Part shown: positions 25,177-35,935 of the stretch, piece after piece
Numbering within the stretch: the stretch's first letter is position 1
Layout of the letters: every line of letters starts with the position of its first letter
The notes under the pieces: generated by a model
Databases searched by the model: none
What the model was told of the DNA's origin: nothing
Seen by the model: only the letters and a program-made list of their open reading frames with translations
From: Faecalibacillus intestinalis
Lineage (GTDB): Bacteria; Bacillota_I; Bacilli_A; Erysipelotrichales; Coprobacillaceae
DNA length: 64,000 bases
Assembly: GCF_003024685.1 (NCBI RefSeq)
Contig: NZ_PYLQ01000001.1
Coordinates: 124,001-188,000, forward strand
Direction: 5' to 3'
Made by a program: the position numbers and the translations under genes

Positions 25177-26450
25177 TGAAAAAAGCAAGTTTAGTGATTA
25201 AAGAAATTCAAGAAGGAAGTTATAATGATATTTTAAAAGTAGTCTATATTGATGAAAATCGTATTGAAAAACAACCTCAAAGATATGTAGAAGCCATTGA
25301 AAAATTTATTTCACTTTATGGAGATCAGGAAATTGAAATCTATAGTACACCAGGAAGAAGTGAAGTGAGCGGAAATCATACGGATCATCAAAATGGTGAA
25401 GTTTTAGCGGCAGCCATCAATTTAGATATTATTGCGGTTGTTTCTAAAAATGATGTGGTGAAAGTTTTATCAGATGATTATGATTTAAAACCTATTTCTT
25501 TAGATGATTTATCGAAAAATGAAAATGAAGTAGGAACATCTGAAGGATTAATGAGAGGCGTTCTTGCTCGTTTTAAAGAATTAGGTTATGACATTGGTGG
25601 ATTTAACGGCTATATGACAAGTGATGTTTTACAAGGTTCAGGGTTATCTTCATCAGCAGCCTTTGAAGTCATGATTGGAACTATTCTTTCAGGTCTTTAT
25701 AATGAAATGAAAGTCGATCCTGTCGTGATTGGACAAGTGGGACAATATAGTGAAAATGTATATTTTGGAAAACCATGTGGTTTAATGGATCAAAGTGCTT
25801 GTTCAGTAGGAAGTTTGATTCATATTGATTTTAAGGATAATAGTAAACCTGTTGTCGAAAAAGTAGATGTTGAGTTTTCTTCATTTAAACATAGTTTATG
25901 TATCGTAGATGTCCATGCCTCTCATGCAGATTTAACAGATGATTATGCAGCTGTTCCTTATGAAATGAAAAAAGTAGCTCAATTCTTTGGCAAAGAAGTT
26001 TTAAGAGAAGTAGATGAAAAAGATTTTTATAATCAATTAGTAGAAGTAAGAAAAGAAGTGGGAGATCGTGCGATTTTAAGAGCAATTCATTTATTTAATG
26101 AAAATAAACGTGTGGAAAAAGCAGTATCTTCTTTAAAAAATAATGATTTTGATACGTTTAGACAAGTTATTAAAAATTCAGGAGATTCTTCATATAAATA
26201 CTTACAAAACGTTTATTCAAATAAATATCCAGATAATCAAGCTGTTTCTTTAGCCCTTGCTTTATCAGAAGGTATTTTAGAAAACCATGGTGTATGTCGT
26301 GTTCATGGGGGAGGATTTGCGGGAACAATCCAAGCCTTTGTAGAAGATGAATACGTTGATCATTATAAAGAAGAAATTGAAAAGTATTTTGGTGAAGGTT
26401 CTTGTCATGTTTTAAAAGTAAGAAAATTTGGTGGAATGAAGGTACTTTAA
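25176..26450 (+). CDS. galK: Galactokinase
   Basis: 424 aa GHMP kinase, somewhat longer than the ~390 aa common form. Sugar motif PGRSEVSGNHTDHQNG (around 65-80; canonical GRTEhxGEHTDY), ATP motif LQGSGLSSSAAFE (around 152-164), C-terminal GGGFAGTIQAFV. Phosphorylates galactose at C1, the entry step of the Leloir pathway. One-base overlap with galT and a 1-base gap to galM show tight coupling. A related GHMP sugar kinase is less likely given the gal context. Confidence 0.93.
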   Translation: MKKASLVIKEIQEGSYNDILKVVYIDENRIEKQPQRYVEAIEKFISLYGDQEIEIYSTPGRSEVSGNHTDHQNGEVLAAAINLDIIAVVSKNDVVKVLSDDYDLKPISLDDLSKNENEVGTSEGLMRGVLARFKELGYDIGGFNGYMTSDVLQGSGLSSSAAFEVMIGTILSGLYNEMKVDPVVIGQVGQYSENVYFGKPCGLMDQSACSVGSLIHIDFKDNSKPVVEKVDVEFSSFKHSLCIVDVHASHADLTDDYAAVPYEMKKVAQFFGKEVLREVDEKDFYNQLVEVRKEVGDRAILRAIHLFNENKRVEKAVSSLKNNDFDTFRQVIKNSGDSSYKYLQNVYSNKYPDNQAVSLALALSEGILENHGVCRVHGGGFAGTIQAFVEDEYVDHYKEEIEKYFGEGSCHVLKVRKFGGMKVL

Positions 26451-26451
26451 G

Positions 26452-27468
26452 ATGATTAAAATTGAGAAAGTAGAAAATAATATTGATTTAATTACAATCA
26501 AAAATGATGAATTAGAAGTTGTTGTTTCTAATTATGGATGTACGCTTGTTAAAGTGTTGATGAAAGATCAAGCAGGAAATGTTGATGATGTGGTTTTAGG
26601 ATATGATGATTTTAAATCTTATCAAACATTAGATGCCTATATTGGGGCGCTTGTTGGAAGAGTAGCTAATCGTATTAAAAAAGGAACTTTTGAATTAAAC
26701 GGTCAAACTTATCATTTACCAATTAATAATGGACCTAACTCCTTACATGGAGGAATCAAAGGCTTTTCTTATCAAGTATTTGATTATCAAGTGCTTGATG
26801 AAACAAGTGTTGAATTCCATTATGTTTCTAAAGATGGGGAAGAAGGATATCCTGGTGAGTTAGATTTTAAAGCAATTTATTCACTTGAAGGAGATACACT
26901 TACCATGCATTATCATGCAACTACTTCGAAAGATACGCTTATTAATATTACGAATCATTCGTATTTTAACTTATCTGGCAAAAAAGAAAATGTGTATCAA
27001 CATTTATTAAAAGTTCACGCTGATCGTTTTGCTTGCATTGATCCTGATGGACTTCCTACAGGTGAAATAAAAGATGTCAAGGGAACATCCTTTGATTTCA
27101 ATGAATTTGCTTATATTGGAGATCGTGTCGATAATGATGATGAACAATTACAACTTGGTAAAGGATTTGATCATCCAATGATCTTTAATACAAAAGAAAA
27201 CCAAGTTGAATTAGTTCATGAAAAAACAGGAAGAAAATTAACCGTTTCAACGACTTTACCACAAGCACAAATCTATACAGCAAATTATTTAGATGGACGT
27301 CTTGGTAAATATGGACAACATTACAATGCCCGTGATGCCATTTGTATTGAAACACAAAATATGCCGGATGCGATTCATCTAGAAGAAAACCCAAGTACGA
27401 TTTTAAAAGCAGGCGACACTTATGACGAAAAAACATCTTATAAATTTGAAGTGATAAAAAATCTCTAG
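26452..27468 (+). CDS. galM: Aldose 1-epimerase (galactose mutarotase)
   Basis: 338 aa beta-sandwich epimerase. Typical elements: NYGCTLVKV, VGRVANRI, NNGPNSLHGG (around 96-105), ITNHSYFNLSG with the catalytic His (around 170-178), GFDHP and a C-terminal ICIETQNMPDAIH with the catalytic Glu. Converts beta- to alpha-galactose, the form used by GalK. Ends in a bidirectional terminator. Confidence 0.94.
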   Translation: MIKIEKVENNIDLITIKNDELEVVVSNYGCTLVKVLMKDQAGNVDDVVLGYDDFKSYQTLDAYIGALVGRVANRIKKGTFELNGQTYHLPINNGPNSLHGGIKGFSYQVFDYQVLDETSVEFHYVSKDGEEGYPGELDFKAIYSLEGDTLTMHYHATTSKDTLINITNHSYFNLSGKKENVYQHLLKVHADRFACIDPDGLPTGEIKDVKGTSFDFNEFAYIGDRVDNDDEQLQLGKGFDHPMIFNTKENQVELVHEKTGRKLTVSTTLPQAQIYTANYLDGRLGKYGQHYNARDAICIETQNMPDAIHLEENPSTILKAGDTYDEKTSYKFEVIKNL

Positions 27469-27485
27469 AGAAAATCTAGAGATTT

Positions 27486-27487
<2 letters not shown>
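27457..27487. terminator. Bidirectional terminator (galM / LacI-type regulator)
   Basis: 13-bp perfect stem: AAAAATCTCTAGA (27457-27469) with its reverse complement at 27475-27487, GAAAA loop. Stop codons of both convergent genes lie inside or beside it. Confidence 0.88.
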
Positions 27488-28568
<1,081 letters not shown>

Positions 28569-28594
28569 AAGGTGTAAAGAAATGAGGTAGTACA

Positions 28595-31462
28595 ATGAAA
28601 ATAAATGAATCAAAACATGGCTTTGTCGTTAAAAAAAGGGTAGAAGTCAGTGAACTTAATGCAACAATGTATGAAATGGAACATATAAAAACCCATTTAA
28701 AACTTGCTTGGTTAAAACGTGATGAAGAAAATAAAACATTTGGTATTGCGTTTAAAACCTTACCAAGTGATGATAGTGGGGTTTTTCATATTTTAGAACA
28801 TTCGGTCTTATGTGGTTCTAAAAAATACCCTGTTAAAGAACCTTTTGTAGAATTAATGAAAAGTTCAATGAGCACTTTTTTAAATGCCTTGACCTTTGAA
28901 GATAAAACCTTTTATCCTATTTCATCTAGAAATAATCAAGATTTTATGAATCTAACAAAAGTTTATTTAGATGCAGTTTTCAATCCTTTGATTTTAAATA
29001 AAAAAGAAATATTTTTACAAGAAGGCTGGCATATTGAAGCTACAGAAAGCCCAACTTATAAAGGGGTTGTTTTAAATGAAATGAAAGGGGCTTTTTCAAG
29101 TCCTCGTGAAATTATGATGAATGCGTTGAATCGAGCTTTATTTAAAGACAACTGTTATCAATATGTTTCAGGAGGTGATCCTGAAGCTATTACCGGTTTA
29201 ACCTATGAACAATTTATCCAAACTTATCAAAAATATTATCATCCTTCGAATGCCTTTGTCTTTTTAGATGGAGATGTCCCACTTGATGATGTTTTAGAAC
29301 TTTTAAATCAAGAATATCTTTCATCAATGGAAGCTAATTTACCAATAGAAGGACCAATTTATCAACAACCTGTTCAAGTTTCTAGACGAGTGGTAGATTA
29401 TGAAATAGGGGAAGAAGAAAACGCTGAAAATAAATATCGCATGGCATGGGGAAATGTGATTGGAAGTTATCAAGACTATGAAAAAGTTATTGCAATGCAA
29501 GTATTAAGTGATGTTTTATGTGGTGATAACCAGGCAGTTTTAAATAAAGTGCTTTTAGAAAAAGGACTTGCTGAAAATGTTTATTTAGCAATTAATGATG
29601 GTGAATTACAAAATTGGTGTCAATTAGAAGTTGATCATATAAAAGAAGAAAACTTAGATCAAGTTAAAGAAATTGTTTTTGATACGCTTCAAACATTGAT
29701 TAAGAAAGGTATTGATCGTCAACAACTTGATGCAACACTTGCTTATTTAGAATTAAATTTAAAAGAAAGAAATTTTGGTGGTTATCCTCAAGGAATTATT
29801 TTCGGATTTCAAGTGTTAGAAAGCTGGCTTTATGGAGGAAAACCAGAAGCCCATTTAGAATATGGAAAGATCTTTGATGATTTGAAAAAGAAAGTAAATG
29901 AAGGGTATTTTGAAAATCTTATCAAAGAAGTTCTTTTAGAAAATAATCATAGTTGTGAAATTGTTTTAAAACCTTCAAAAGAGTTAGGAAAGATTCGTCG
30001 TGAAAAAAAAGAAAAGACATTAACAAATGTTTTAAATTCTATGACAGATGTTCAAAAACAACAATTACAAATAGAACAAAAACAATTAGATGCTTTCCAA
30101 CAAGCACCAGACACTTTAGAAAACTTAAATACTTTACCAAAATTAAATCTTGAAGATATTGAAGCAAAAGTACAAAAGATTCCTTCAAAGTTGATAGATT
30201 TAGAAGGATGCAAAGTTTTAAAACATCCAACAGAAACCAATGGTATTTATTATTATGCTCTTTATTTTAATATAGATCATTTAGATTTAGATCAAATTAG
30301 TACCTTATCTTTTATATGTTCCTTATTAGGAAATGTCGCTACAACAAAACATAGTGCTAAAGATCTTTCTACAAAGATTCGACTTCTTTGTGGAACAATG
30401 AATTATTCTATTAATACATATGAAACAACTAATAAAGAAAATCAAGTTTACTTCAAAGCTTCATTTTCTACTTTAGAAGAAAATGAAAAAGGAGCTTTAC
30501 AACTTCTTGTTGAAATCTTACAAGAATCTGTTTTTGATCAAGAAAAAATGATTCGTGATATTTTAAAACAACGTATTATTTCATTAAAACAAGCGATTAC
30601 TATGTCAGGACATAGTTTATCTATGAAAAGAGTTTTAGCGATGGTAAGTTCTTCGGGTGTTATTGATGAATATAGTAGTGGAATTGCTTATTATAAATGG
30701 TTAAAAGAATTAGATGATCATTTTGATTTTGTTGCTTTAAAACAAAAATTAGAAAGTGTTTATCAAAATGTTTGTTTCTATAATCGTTTAACTTTATCTT
30801 TTACTGGAAATGATGATACAAACTTAGAAAAACAAGTTCTTTATTTAAAAGAAACATTAAAAATCTCTGATGCTTTAGAAAAAGCAATCATCAAACCTTT
30901 TTCTATTAAAAAAGAAGGAATTATAATTCCTTCAGATATTGCTTATGCCTCTAAAGGAGGTTATCTATTAGAGACTTCTAAAATAACACCACTTGCTTCA
31001 AACATTATTTCTTTAGCGTATTTATGGAATGTAGTAAGAGTACAAGGAGGTGCTTATGGTACAGGTTTAGTATCGCGTGCTTCAGGATTTACATGTTGTT
31101 ATTCTTATCGTGATCCTAGTGGTCAGGAATCTTTAAAGAAATATGAAAAATGTGGAATATTTTTAAAAGACTATTTAAAGGAAAATCATGATTTAACGGG
31201 ATTTATCATTGGCACACTTTCAGGATTAATGCCACTTATGATGCCTTATAATATTGGTAAATATGGTGATTTGTATTATTTTAATCAAAAAGATGAAAAA
31301 GCAAGACAAGAACAATTGGAAGCTATTTTAAATGTAGATAAGGATGAGCTATTAGAAATTGCGAAAGCAATCGATGAAACTTTAGAAAAAGGTGGAATAT
31401 GTATTATTGGTGGTAAAAATCAAATAGATCAATGTGATCTTGATGAAGTTATTTCATTATAA
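28595..31462 (+). CDS. M16C-type zinc metalloprotease (presequence-protease-like insulinase)
   Basis: 955 aa, the length of single-chain M16C peptidases (PreP/Cym1-like). Inverted zinc motif HILEH at residues 65-69, with the distal Glu supplied by a downstream helix; four M16 repeats enclosing a chamber are expected. The C-terminal half has the Arg/Tyr region VVRVQGGAYGTGLVSR. Cytosolic degradation of small unfolded peptides. Ribosome site GAGGTAG, own promoter. Followed 14 bases later by an esterase gene. Confidence 0.9.
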   Translation: MKINESKHGFVVKKRVEVSELNATMYEMEHIKTHLKLAWLKRDEENKTFGIAFKTLPSDDSGVFHILEHSVLCGSKKYPVKEPFVELMKSSMSTFLNALTFEDKTFYPISSRNNQDFMNLTKVYLDAVFNPLILNKKEIFLQEGWHIEATESPTYKGVVLNEMKGAFSSPREIMMNALNRALFKDNCYQYVSGGDPEAITGLTYEQFIQTYQKYYHPSNAFVFLDGDVPLDDVLELLNQEYLSSMEANLPIEGPIYQQPVQVSRRVVDYEIGEEENAENKYRMAWGNVIGSYQDYEKVIAMQVLSDVLCGDNQAVLNKVLLEKGLAENVYLAINDGELQNWCQLEVDHIKEENLDQVKEIVFDTLQTLIKKGIDRQQLDATLAYLELNLKERNFGGYPQGIIFGFQVLESWLYGGKPEAHLEYGKIFDDLKKKVNEGYFENLIKEVLLENNHSCEIVLKPSKELGKIRREKKEKTLTNVLNSMTDVQKQQLQIEQKQLDAFQQAPDTLENLNTLPKLNLEDIEAKVQKIPSKLIDLEGCKVLKHPTETNGIYYYALYFNIDHLDLDQISTLSFICSLLGNVATTKHSAKDLSTKIRLLCGTMNYSINTYETTNKENQVYFKASFSTLEENEKGALQLLVEILQESVFDQEKMIRDILKQRIISLKQAITMSGHSLSMKRVLAMVSSSGVIDEYSSGIAYYKWLKELDDHFDFVALKQKLESVYQNVCFYNRLTLSFTGNDDTNLEKQVLYLKETLKISDALEKAIIKPFSIKKEGIIIPSDIAYASKGGYLLETSKITPLASNIISLAYLWNVVRVQGGAYGTGLVSRASGFTCCYSYRDPSGQESLKKYEKCGIFLKDYLKENHDLTGFIIGTLSGLMPLMMPYNIGKYGDLYYFNQKDEKARQEQLEAILNVDKDELLEIAKAIDETLEKGGICIIGGKNQIDQCDLDEVISL

Positions 31463-31476
31463 AAGAGGTGTTTTCA

Positions 31477-32220
31477 ATGTTAGAGAAATATGATGTTTAT
31501 TTAAGACCATTTAACTGTCAAAGAACATTGCATATTTATTTACCTAATGATTATTATCAAAGTGATGAAAGATATCCGGTTGTTTATATGTTTGATGGAC
31601 ATAATTTGTTTTTAGATAGTGATGCTACTTATGGTAAATCATGGGGCTTAGCTGAATTTTTAAATCATTATGATAAGAAATTGATTATTGTAGGGATTGA
31701 ATGTAATCATGAAGGAAATGAAAGATTAAGTGAGTATTGTCCTTATAGCTTAAATAGTTGTTATTTTGGACGTGTTCAAGGAAAAGGTATTCAAACATTA
31801 GATTGGCTTGTTTATGAATTAAAACCTATGATTGATCAAAAATATAGAACATATCCTTTTAGAGAATGTACAGCCATTGCAGGAAGTTCTATGGGTGGTT
31901 TGATGGCATTTTATGGAGTTATCAAATACAACCAATATATTTCTAAAGCTGCTTGTTTGTCACCAGCCTTTGGCTTATGTAAAAAACGTTTAGAAAGAGA
32001 TCTTCCTCAAAATTTAAATCCTGATACACGTATTTATATGTCTTTAGGAACGGAAGAATTTAAAAGACCACAACGCTTTATTAAAAATATTCAAGAGTTT
32101 AATGATTATATTGTATCTCAAGGTGCAACAAGCTATATCAATATAATTCCTGGAGGTCATCATAATGAAACTGAGTGGGAAAAACAAAATGAGTTGTATA
32201 TGAATGCGATGTGGAAATAA
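31477..32220 (+). CDS. Alpha/beta-hydrolase putative esterase
   Basis: 247 aa from the ATG at 31477 (AAAGAGGTG 6 bases upstream). VVYMFDGHNLFLD oxyanion region, nucleophile elbow AGSSMGGLMAF, SLGTEE, and a C-terminal PGGHHNETEWE with the catalytic His: the Fes/IroE/esterase-D-like putative esterase family. Substrate unknown. Lies between the M16 protease and the S66 peptidase in one direction. Its 3' end is partly repeated after the next gene (see 33321). Confidence 0.82.
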   Translation: MLEKYDVYLRPFNCQRTLHIYLPNDYYQSDERYPVVYMFDGHNLFLDSDATYGKSWGLAEFLNHYDKKLIIVGIECNHEGNERLSEYCPYSLNSCYFGRVQGKGIQTLDWLVYELKPMIDQKYRTYPFRECTAIAGSSMGGLMAFYGVIKYNQYISKAACLSPAFGLCKKRLERDLPQNLNPDTRIYMSLGTEEFKRPQRFIKNIQEFNDYIVSQGATSYINIIPGGHHNETEWEKQNELYMNAMWK

Positions 32221-32231
32221 GGAGATAAAAA

Positions 32232-33278
32232 ATGATTAAACCTCAACGTTTAAAAAAAGGAGATAAAGTAGCTATTGTAAGTTTATCGGCAGGAACTTTA
32301 GGAGAAAAATGGGCTATTCATCGTTATTATATCGCGAAAGAAAGATTAGAAAATGATTTTGGTTTAAAAGTGGTTGTTATGGAAAATACGTTGAAGGGTA
32401 TTAAATATCTTGATGAACATCCAGAAGCAAGAGCAAAAGATTTAATGGATGCTTTTAAAGATGATTCTATAAAAGCTGTTTTTAATGCGATTGGTGGAGA
32501 TGATACGATTCGTTTACTTCCATATATTGATTTTGAAGTTATAAGAAATCATCCTAAAGTATTTACAGGATATTCTGATACAACAATTAATCATTTAATG
32601 ATGTATAAAGCAGGGTTGGTTTCTTATTATGGATTAGCGGTGCTAACAACTTTATCTGAATATGTCAAAATGGATGATTATTCATTGGAAATGATGAGAA
32701 AAACATTATTCGAACCAGTACAACAATTGGAAATATACAAAGCACCTTATTACTACGATGACGATGATGAAATGATTCGATGGGATGAAAACAATATAAA
32801 TGTTTTACGACAATATCATAAAGATGAAAATGGATATGAGGTCATTCAAGGAAATGGTGTTGTTGAAGGTGAATTGTTAGGTGGCTGTTTGGATACTTTT
32901 ATAGAGGTTTTAGGAACAGAGTTATGGCCGGATAAAGAAAAATGGAAAGGTAAAATTATGTTTTTAGAAACAAGTGAAGTAGATATGTCAGAATATCAAT
33001 TAGCTTGGATATTAAGAAATTTCATGGCACAAGGTCTTTTTGATGTGATAAATGGTATTGTTGTTGGTAAACCATCACGAAGAAAAAAATATGAAATTTA
33101 TAAAAAAGTTTATCAAAGGATTATTGGGATAGAAGCGCATCATCCAGAGCTACCAATTTTATATAATGCTAATATAGGGCATGCACTTCCTATAGCTGTC
33201 ATCCCTTACGGAGTGCGTTGCCGTTTAGATTTAGATAAAAAGACATTTACACTATTAGAACCTGCATGTAATCTTTAA
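32232..33278 (+). CDS. S66-family serine peptidase (LD-carboxypeptidase / MccF-like)
   Basis: 348 aa. KGDKVAIVSLSAG N-terminus, AIGGDDTIRLLPYID, and the nucleophile motif FTGYSDTT (Ser about residue 117), later the Glu/His of the Ser-Glu-His triad in LETSEVDMSEYQ and NIGHALPIAVIPYG. MccF-like members cleave peptide nucleotides; LdcA-like ones trim murein tetrapeptides. The length and the SEVD region look nearer MccF. Cytosolic. AAGGAGAT ribosome site. Confidence 0.85.
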   Translation: MIKPQRLKKGDKVAIVSLSAGTLGEKWAIHRYYIAKERLENDFGLKVVVMENTLKGIKYLDEHPEARAKDLMDAFKDDSIKAVFNAIGGDDTIRLLPYIDFEVIRNHPKVFTGYSDTTINHLMMYKAGLVSYYGLAVLTTLSEYVKMDDYSLEMMRKTLFEPVQQLEIYKAPYYYDDDDEMIRWDENNINVLRQYHKDENGYEVIQGNGVVEGELLGGCLDTFIEVLGTELWPDKEKWKGKIMFLETSEVDMSEYQLAWILRNFMAQGLFDVINGIVVGKPSRRKKYEIYKKVYQRIIGIEAHHPELPILYNANIGHALPIAVIPYGVRCRLDLDKKTFTLLEPACNL

Positions 33279-33320
33279 AAGATAGAGAAAGTGAATCGTT
33301 TTACGATGATAAATATAAAA

Positions 33321-33355
33321 TGAATGTGATGTGGAAATAAGGAGATAAAAAATGA
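33321..33355 (+). repeat. Duplicated esterase 3' end plus ribosome site
   Basis: The ~34-bp stretch spanning the esterase 3' end and the next gene's ribosome site (starting at 32201) recurs here with one mismatch: TGAATGYGATGTGGAAATAA followed by the same AGGAGAT site and ATGA. It encodes a ghost MNVMWK-stop ahead of the methyltransferase. The rest of the 33279-33351 gap carries no gene. Confidence 0.85.
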
Positions 33356-33954
33356 AACCATTTTGGGAAGATGAATATTTAAATAAAGAAAAATCAACAT
33401 TTGGAAATCCAAGTAAAGAGGTTAAAGAATTTGTTCCGTATTTAAAGAAAGATGCAAAGATACTTGATGTGGGTTGTGGCGATGGAAGACATGCTTTATA
33501 CCTTGCAAGCTTGGGTTTTCAAGTAGATGCATTTGATTTATCAAAAAATGCGATTGAAAAAATAGATTATTTAAAACAAAAGAATAATTTAAATATTCAT
33601 ACATGGGTATGTGATGTGTTAGATTATCCCTTTAGATATTCCTATGATTTAATAATTGTTCATGGTGTTTTACAATTTATTGATAAAACAAAACAACCAC
33701 AAGTAATAGAGTTGTTAAAGAAATGGACAAATGTAAATGGATATCATGTTATTGCTTTATTTACAGATGAAGAACCTATTCCAGATGATTTAAAAGATGT
33801 TATGGTAGGTGTCTTTAAAAATGAAGAAATTAAAGATTATTATATAAACTGGAAAACCCTAATGTTTGAAAATAAAAAATTTCATGATGAACATGAAAAT
33901 GGTATTAAGCATCTTCATGCTATGAATAAATTAGTGGTAAAGAAAATAGGGTAA
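33352..33954 (+). CDS. Class I SAM-dependent methyltransferase (TehB-like)
   Basis: 200 aa. Motif I ILDVGCGDGRHALYLASLG (around residues 38-56), motif II VDAFDLS, and LIIVHGVLQFI: the pattern of TehB/small-molecule methyltransferases. Substrate unknown. Preceded by the duplicated AAGGAGAT site and followed 6 bases later by a GNAT gene, so it heads a three-gene group (methyltransferase, GNAT, HD hydrolase). Confidence 0.85.
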   Translation: MKPFWEDEYLNKEKSTFGNPSKEVKEFVPYLKKDAKILDVGCGDGRHALYLASLGFQVDAFDLSKNAIEKIDYLKQKNNLNIHTWVCDVLDYPFRYSYDLIIVHGVLQFIDKTKQPQVIELLKKWTNVNGYHVIALFTDEEPIPDDLKDVMVGVFKNEEIKDYYINWKTLMFENKKFHDEHENGIKHLHAMNKLVVKKIG

Positions 33955-33960
33955 GCAAAT

Positions 33961-34386
33961 ATGAAAATAAGATTATTTGAAGAAAATGATATAAAACCTA
34001 TTTATGAATTATTAAAAAATGAATTAGGGTATGAAGTTGATTATAGTTTGTTTGTTTTAAGAGTAGAAGAAATGATTAAAAATAATTATTTGATTAATGT
34101 TGCTTGTATAGAAAATAAAGTTGTTGGTTTTATTGGAATAGAAGTAAGTTATGTCTTTGAACTTCCAAAACAAATAATGAGGGTAAATGCTCTTGCTGTT
34201 GATAAAAATTATCAAAACAAAGGGATTGGAAAACATCTTATACAAGAGGTTGAAAAATATGCCAAAACAAATAATATGGCTGCGATTACTTTGAATAGTG
34301 GGATTTCTAGAAAAACAGCGCATATTTTTTATGAAAAACAAGGATATTCTAAAAAAGGTTATAGCTTTATTAAATATCTAAAATAG
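33961..34386 (+). CDS. GNAT family N-acetyltransferase
   Basis: 141 aa. VNALAVDKNYQNKGIGKHLIQEVEKYA is the beta4-alpha3 acetyl-CoA site (Q-N-K-G-I-G), then AAITLNSGISRKTAHIFYEKQGY, the classic GNAT C-terminal block. Acceptor unknown. No strong Shine-Dalgarno (GGGTAAGCAA before the ATG); probably coupled to the methyltransferase stop 7 bases upstream. Confidence 0.86.
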   Translation: MKIRLFEENDIKPIYELLKNELGYEVDYSLFVLRVEEMIKNNYLINVACIENKVVGFIGIEVSYVFELPKQIMRVNALAVDKNYQNKGIGKHLIQEVEKYAKTNNMAAITLNSGISRKTAHIFYEKQGYSKKGYSFIKYLK

Positions 34387-34395
34387 GAGTATAAA

Positions 34396-34977
34396 ATGAA
34401 TATTGGATTATGCGATAAAATCAAAAATCTTTATTTAAAATATCATAAAGAAAAAACATGGAATCATGTAGAGGATGTAGCCAAAGAAGCAAAAAAGCTT
34501 GCAATTCAATATCATCTAGATATTGAAAAATGTATGATAGCTGCTTTGTTACATGATATCAGTGCAATCCTTTCACCAGATGATATTTATAAATATGCTA
34601 AAGAATTAGGGTATCAAATAGATCCAAGTGAAGAAAAATATCATTTCCTATTGCATCAAAGAATTTCTAAAGAAATTGCATATGGCTATTTTCATATTGA
34701 AGATGAAGATATTTTATCAGCAATTGAATGTCATACAACTTTGAAAAAAGAAATAAATGATTATAATAAAATTATTTTCTTGGCAGATAAACTTGCTTGG
34801 GATCAAGGAGGAATACCGCCTTATTATCAGCAATTAAAAAATGCAGTCAATATTTCTTTAGATAAAGGATGCTATTGGTTTATAAGTTATCAATTTGAAA
34901 CACATCAACTTCTTATGCCTCATACTTGGTTATTAGAAGCTTATGAAAAATTAAAACAGACAAATGAAGGCAAATAG
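34396..34977 (+). CDS. HD-domain hydrolase, YqeK-like
   Basis: 193 aa. HD-domain ligands in order: His in TWNHVEDV, HD in ALLHDISA (around residue 53), His in AIECHTT and Asp in ADKLAWDQGG. The size and the terminal ADKLA segment match YqeK, the symmetrical Ap4A hydrolase of Firmicutes, though the usual nadD neighbour is absent, so another nucleotide phosphohydrolase is possible. Third gene of its group, starting 9 bases after the GNAT stop. Confidence 0.8.
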   Translation: MNIGLCDKIKNLYLKYHKEKTWNHVEDVAKEAKKLAIQYHLDIEKCMIAALLHDISAILSPDDIYKYAKELGYQIDPSEEKYHFLLHQRISKEIAYGYFHIEDEDILSAIECHTTLKKEINDYNKIIFLADKLAWDQGGIPPYYQQLKNAVNISLDKGCYWFISYQFETHQLLMPHTWLLEAYEKLKQTNEGK

Positions 34978-35040
34978 TGTCGGGAGAAAATCTTTTTTCT
35001 TAACTATAATACAAGTACAGTAGAGAAAAGGAGAAAAGAT

Positions 35041-35895
35041 ATGGATTGGGTAAATGCAATTGAAAAAGCAATTCAATATATTGAAAACCACTTAGTAGAA
35101 GATATAACAGTGAAAGATGTTGCAAGATATGTTCATATTTCTGAATATTATTTTCAAAAAGGATTTGCTATGTTATGTGGATTTACTATTAGTGAATATA
35201 TTCGTAAAAGAAGATTATCGCTTGCGGGTAATGAAATTGCAGGAAGTGACATAAAAATTATTGATATTGCCATAAAATATGGATATGATTCGCCAGATAG
35301 TTTTACCAAAGCTTTTACACGTTTTCATGGTGTAACACCAACAGTTGCTCGTAAGAAGCATACAACTTTGAAATCCTTTGCTCCACTGAAATTAACAATA
35401 GCTTTAGAAGGAGGATATCTTATGGATTACAAGATTGAAAGAAAAAAAGCGTTTAAAGTTATCGCAAATGAAAAAACGTTTGCTTATGAAAATGCTAAAA
35501 AAGTCATTCCTGATTTTTGGAAAGAGCATTATCAAACAGGCAAAGGAAAAGTTGTTAGAGGAGTTTATGGAATTAACATTGATAAACAAATGGGGCAAGA
35601 AAACTTTGATTATTTAATTGCAGATCCTTATCAAGAACAAGTTATTCCAGAAGGCTTTGTGTTAGAAACTATTCCTGAATTTGAATGGGCAATTTTTCCA
35701 TGTGTTGGCGCAATGCCTAAAGCCTTGCAAGATGTAAATATTAAAATATTTACAGAGTGGTTACCGGCATTAAAAGATTATGAATTTGCTGCTGGATATT
35801 GTGTAGAATATTATGATGATCCAACAAAATATCTTAAAGGTACATTGGATGAAAATTATTATTGTGAAATATGGATTCCAATTAAAAAAAGATAA
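35041..35895 (+). CDS. AraC-family regulator with GyrI-like effector domain
   Basis: 284 aa. N-terminal AraC double HTH (1-105: VKDVARYVHISEYYFQKGF and IIDIAIKYGYDSPDSFTKAFTRFHGVTP), C-terminal GyrI-like/bacterial transcription-activator effector-binding domain (about 125-284). This Rob/SoxS-BmrR style fusion senses small hydrophobic drugs or metabolites. AAAGGAG ribosome site; single-gene unit, TATAAT at 35005-35010 but no clear -35. Target genes unknown. Confidence 0.9.
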   Translation: MDWVNAIEKAIQYIENHLVEDITVKDVARYVHISEYYFQKGFAMLCGFTISEYIRKRRLSLAGNEIAGSDIKIIDIAIKYGYDSPDSFTKAFTRFHGVTPTVARKKHTTLKSFAPLKLTIALEGGYLMDYKIERKKAFKVIANEKTFAYENAKKVIPDFWKEHYQTGKGKVVRGVYGINIDKQMGQENFDYLIADPYQEQVIPEGFVLETIPEFEWAIFPCVGAMPKALQDVNIKIFTEWLPALKDYEFAAGYCVEYYDDPTKYLKGTLDENYYCEIWIPIKKR

Positions 35896-35898
35896 AAG

Positions 35899-35935
35899 AA
35901 ATCTCTAATAGAGTTATTTTCTATTAGAGATTTTT
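35899..35935. terminator. Bidirectional terminator (AraC / Nudix)
   Basis: 13-bp stem AAATCTCTAATAG (35899-35911) / reverse complement at 35921-35933, with T-runs on both strands. The Nudix stop codon lies inside it. Confidence 0.87.
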
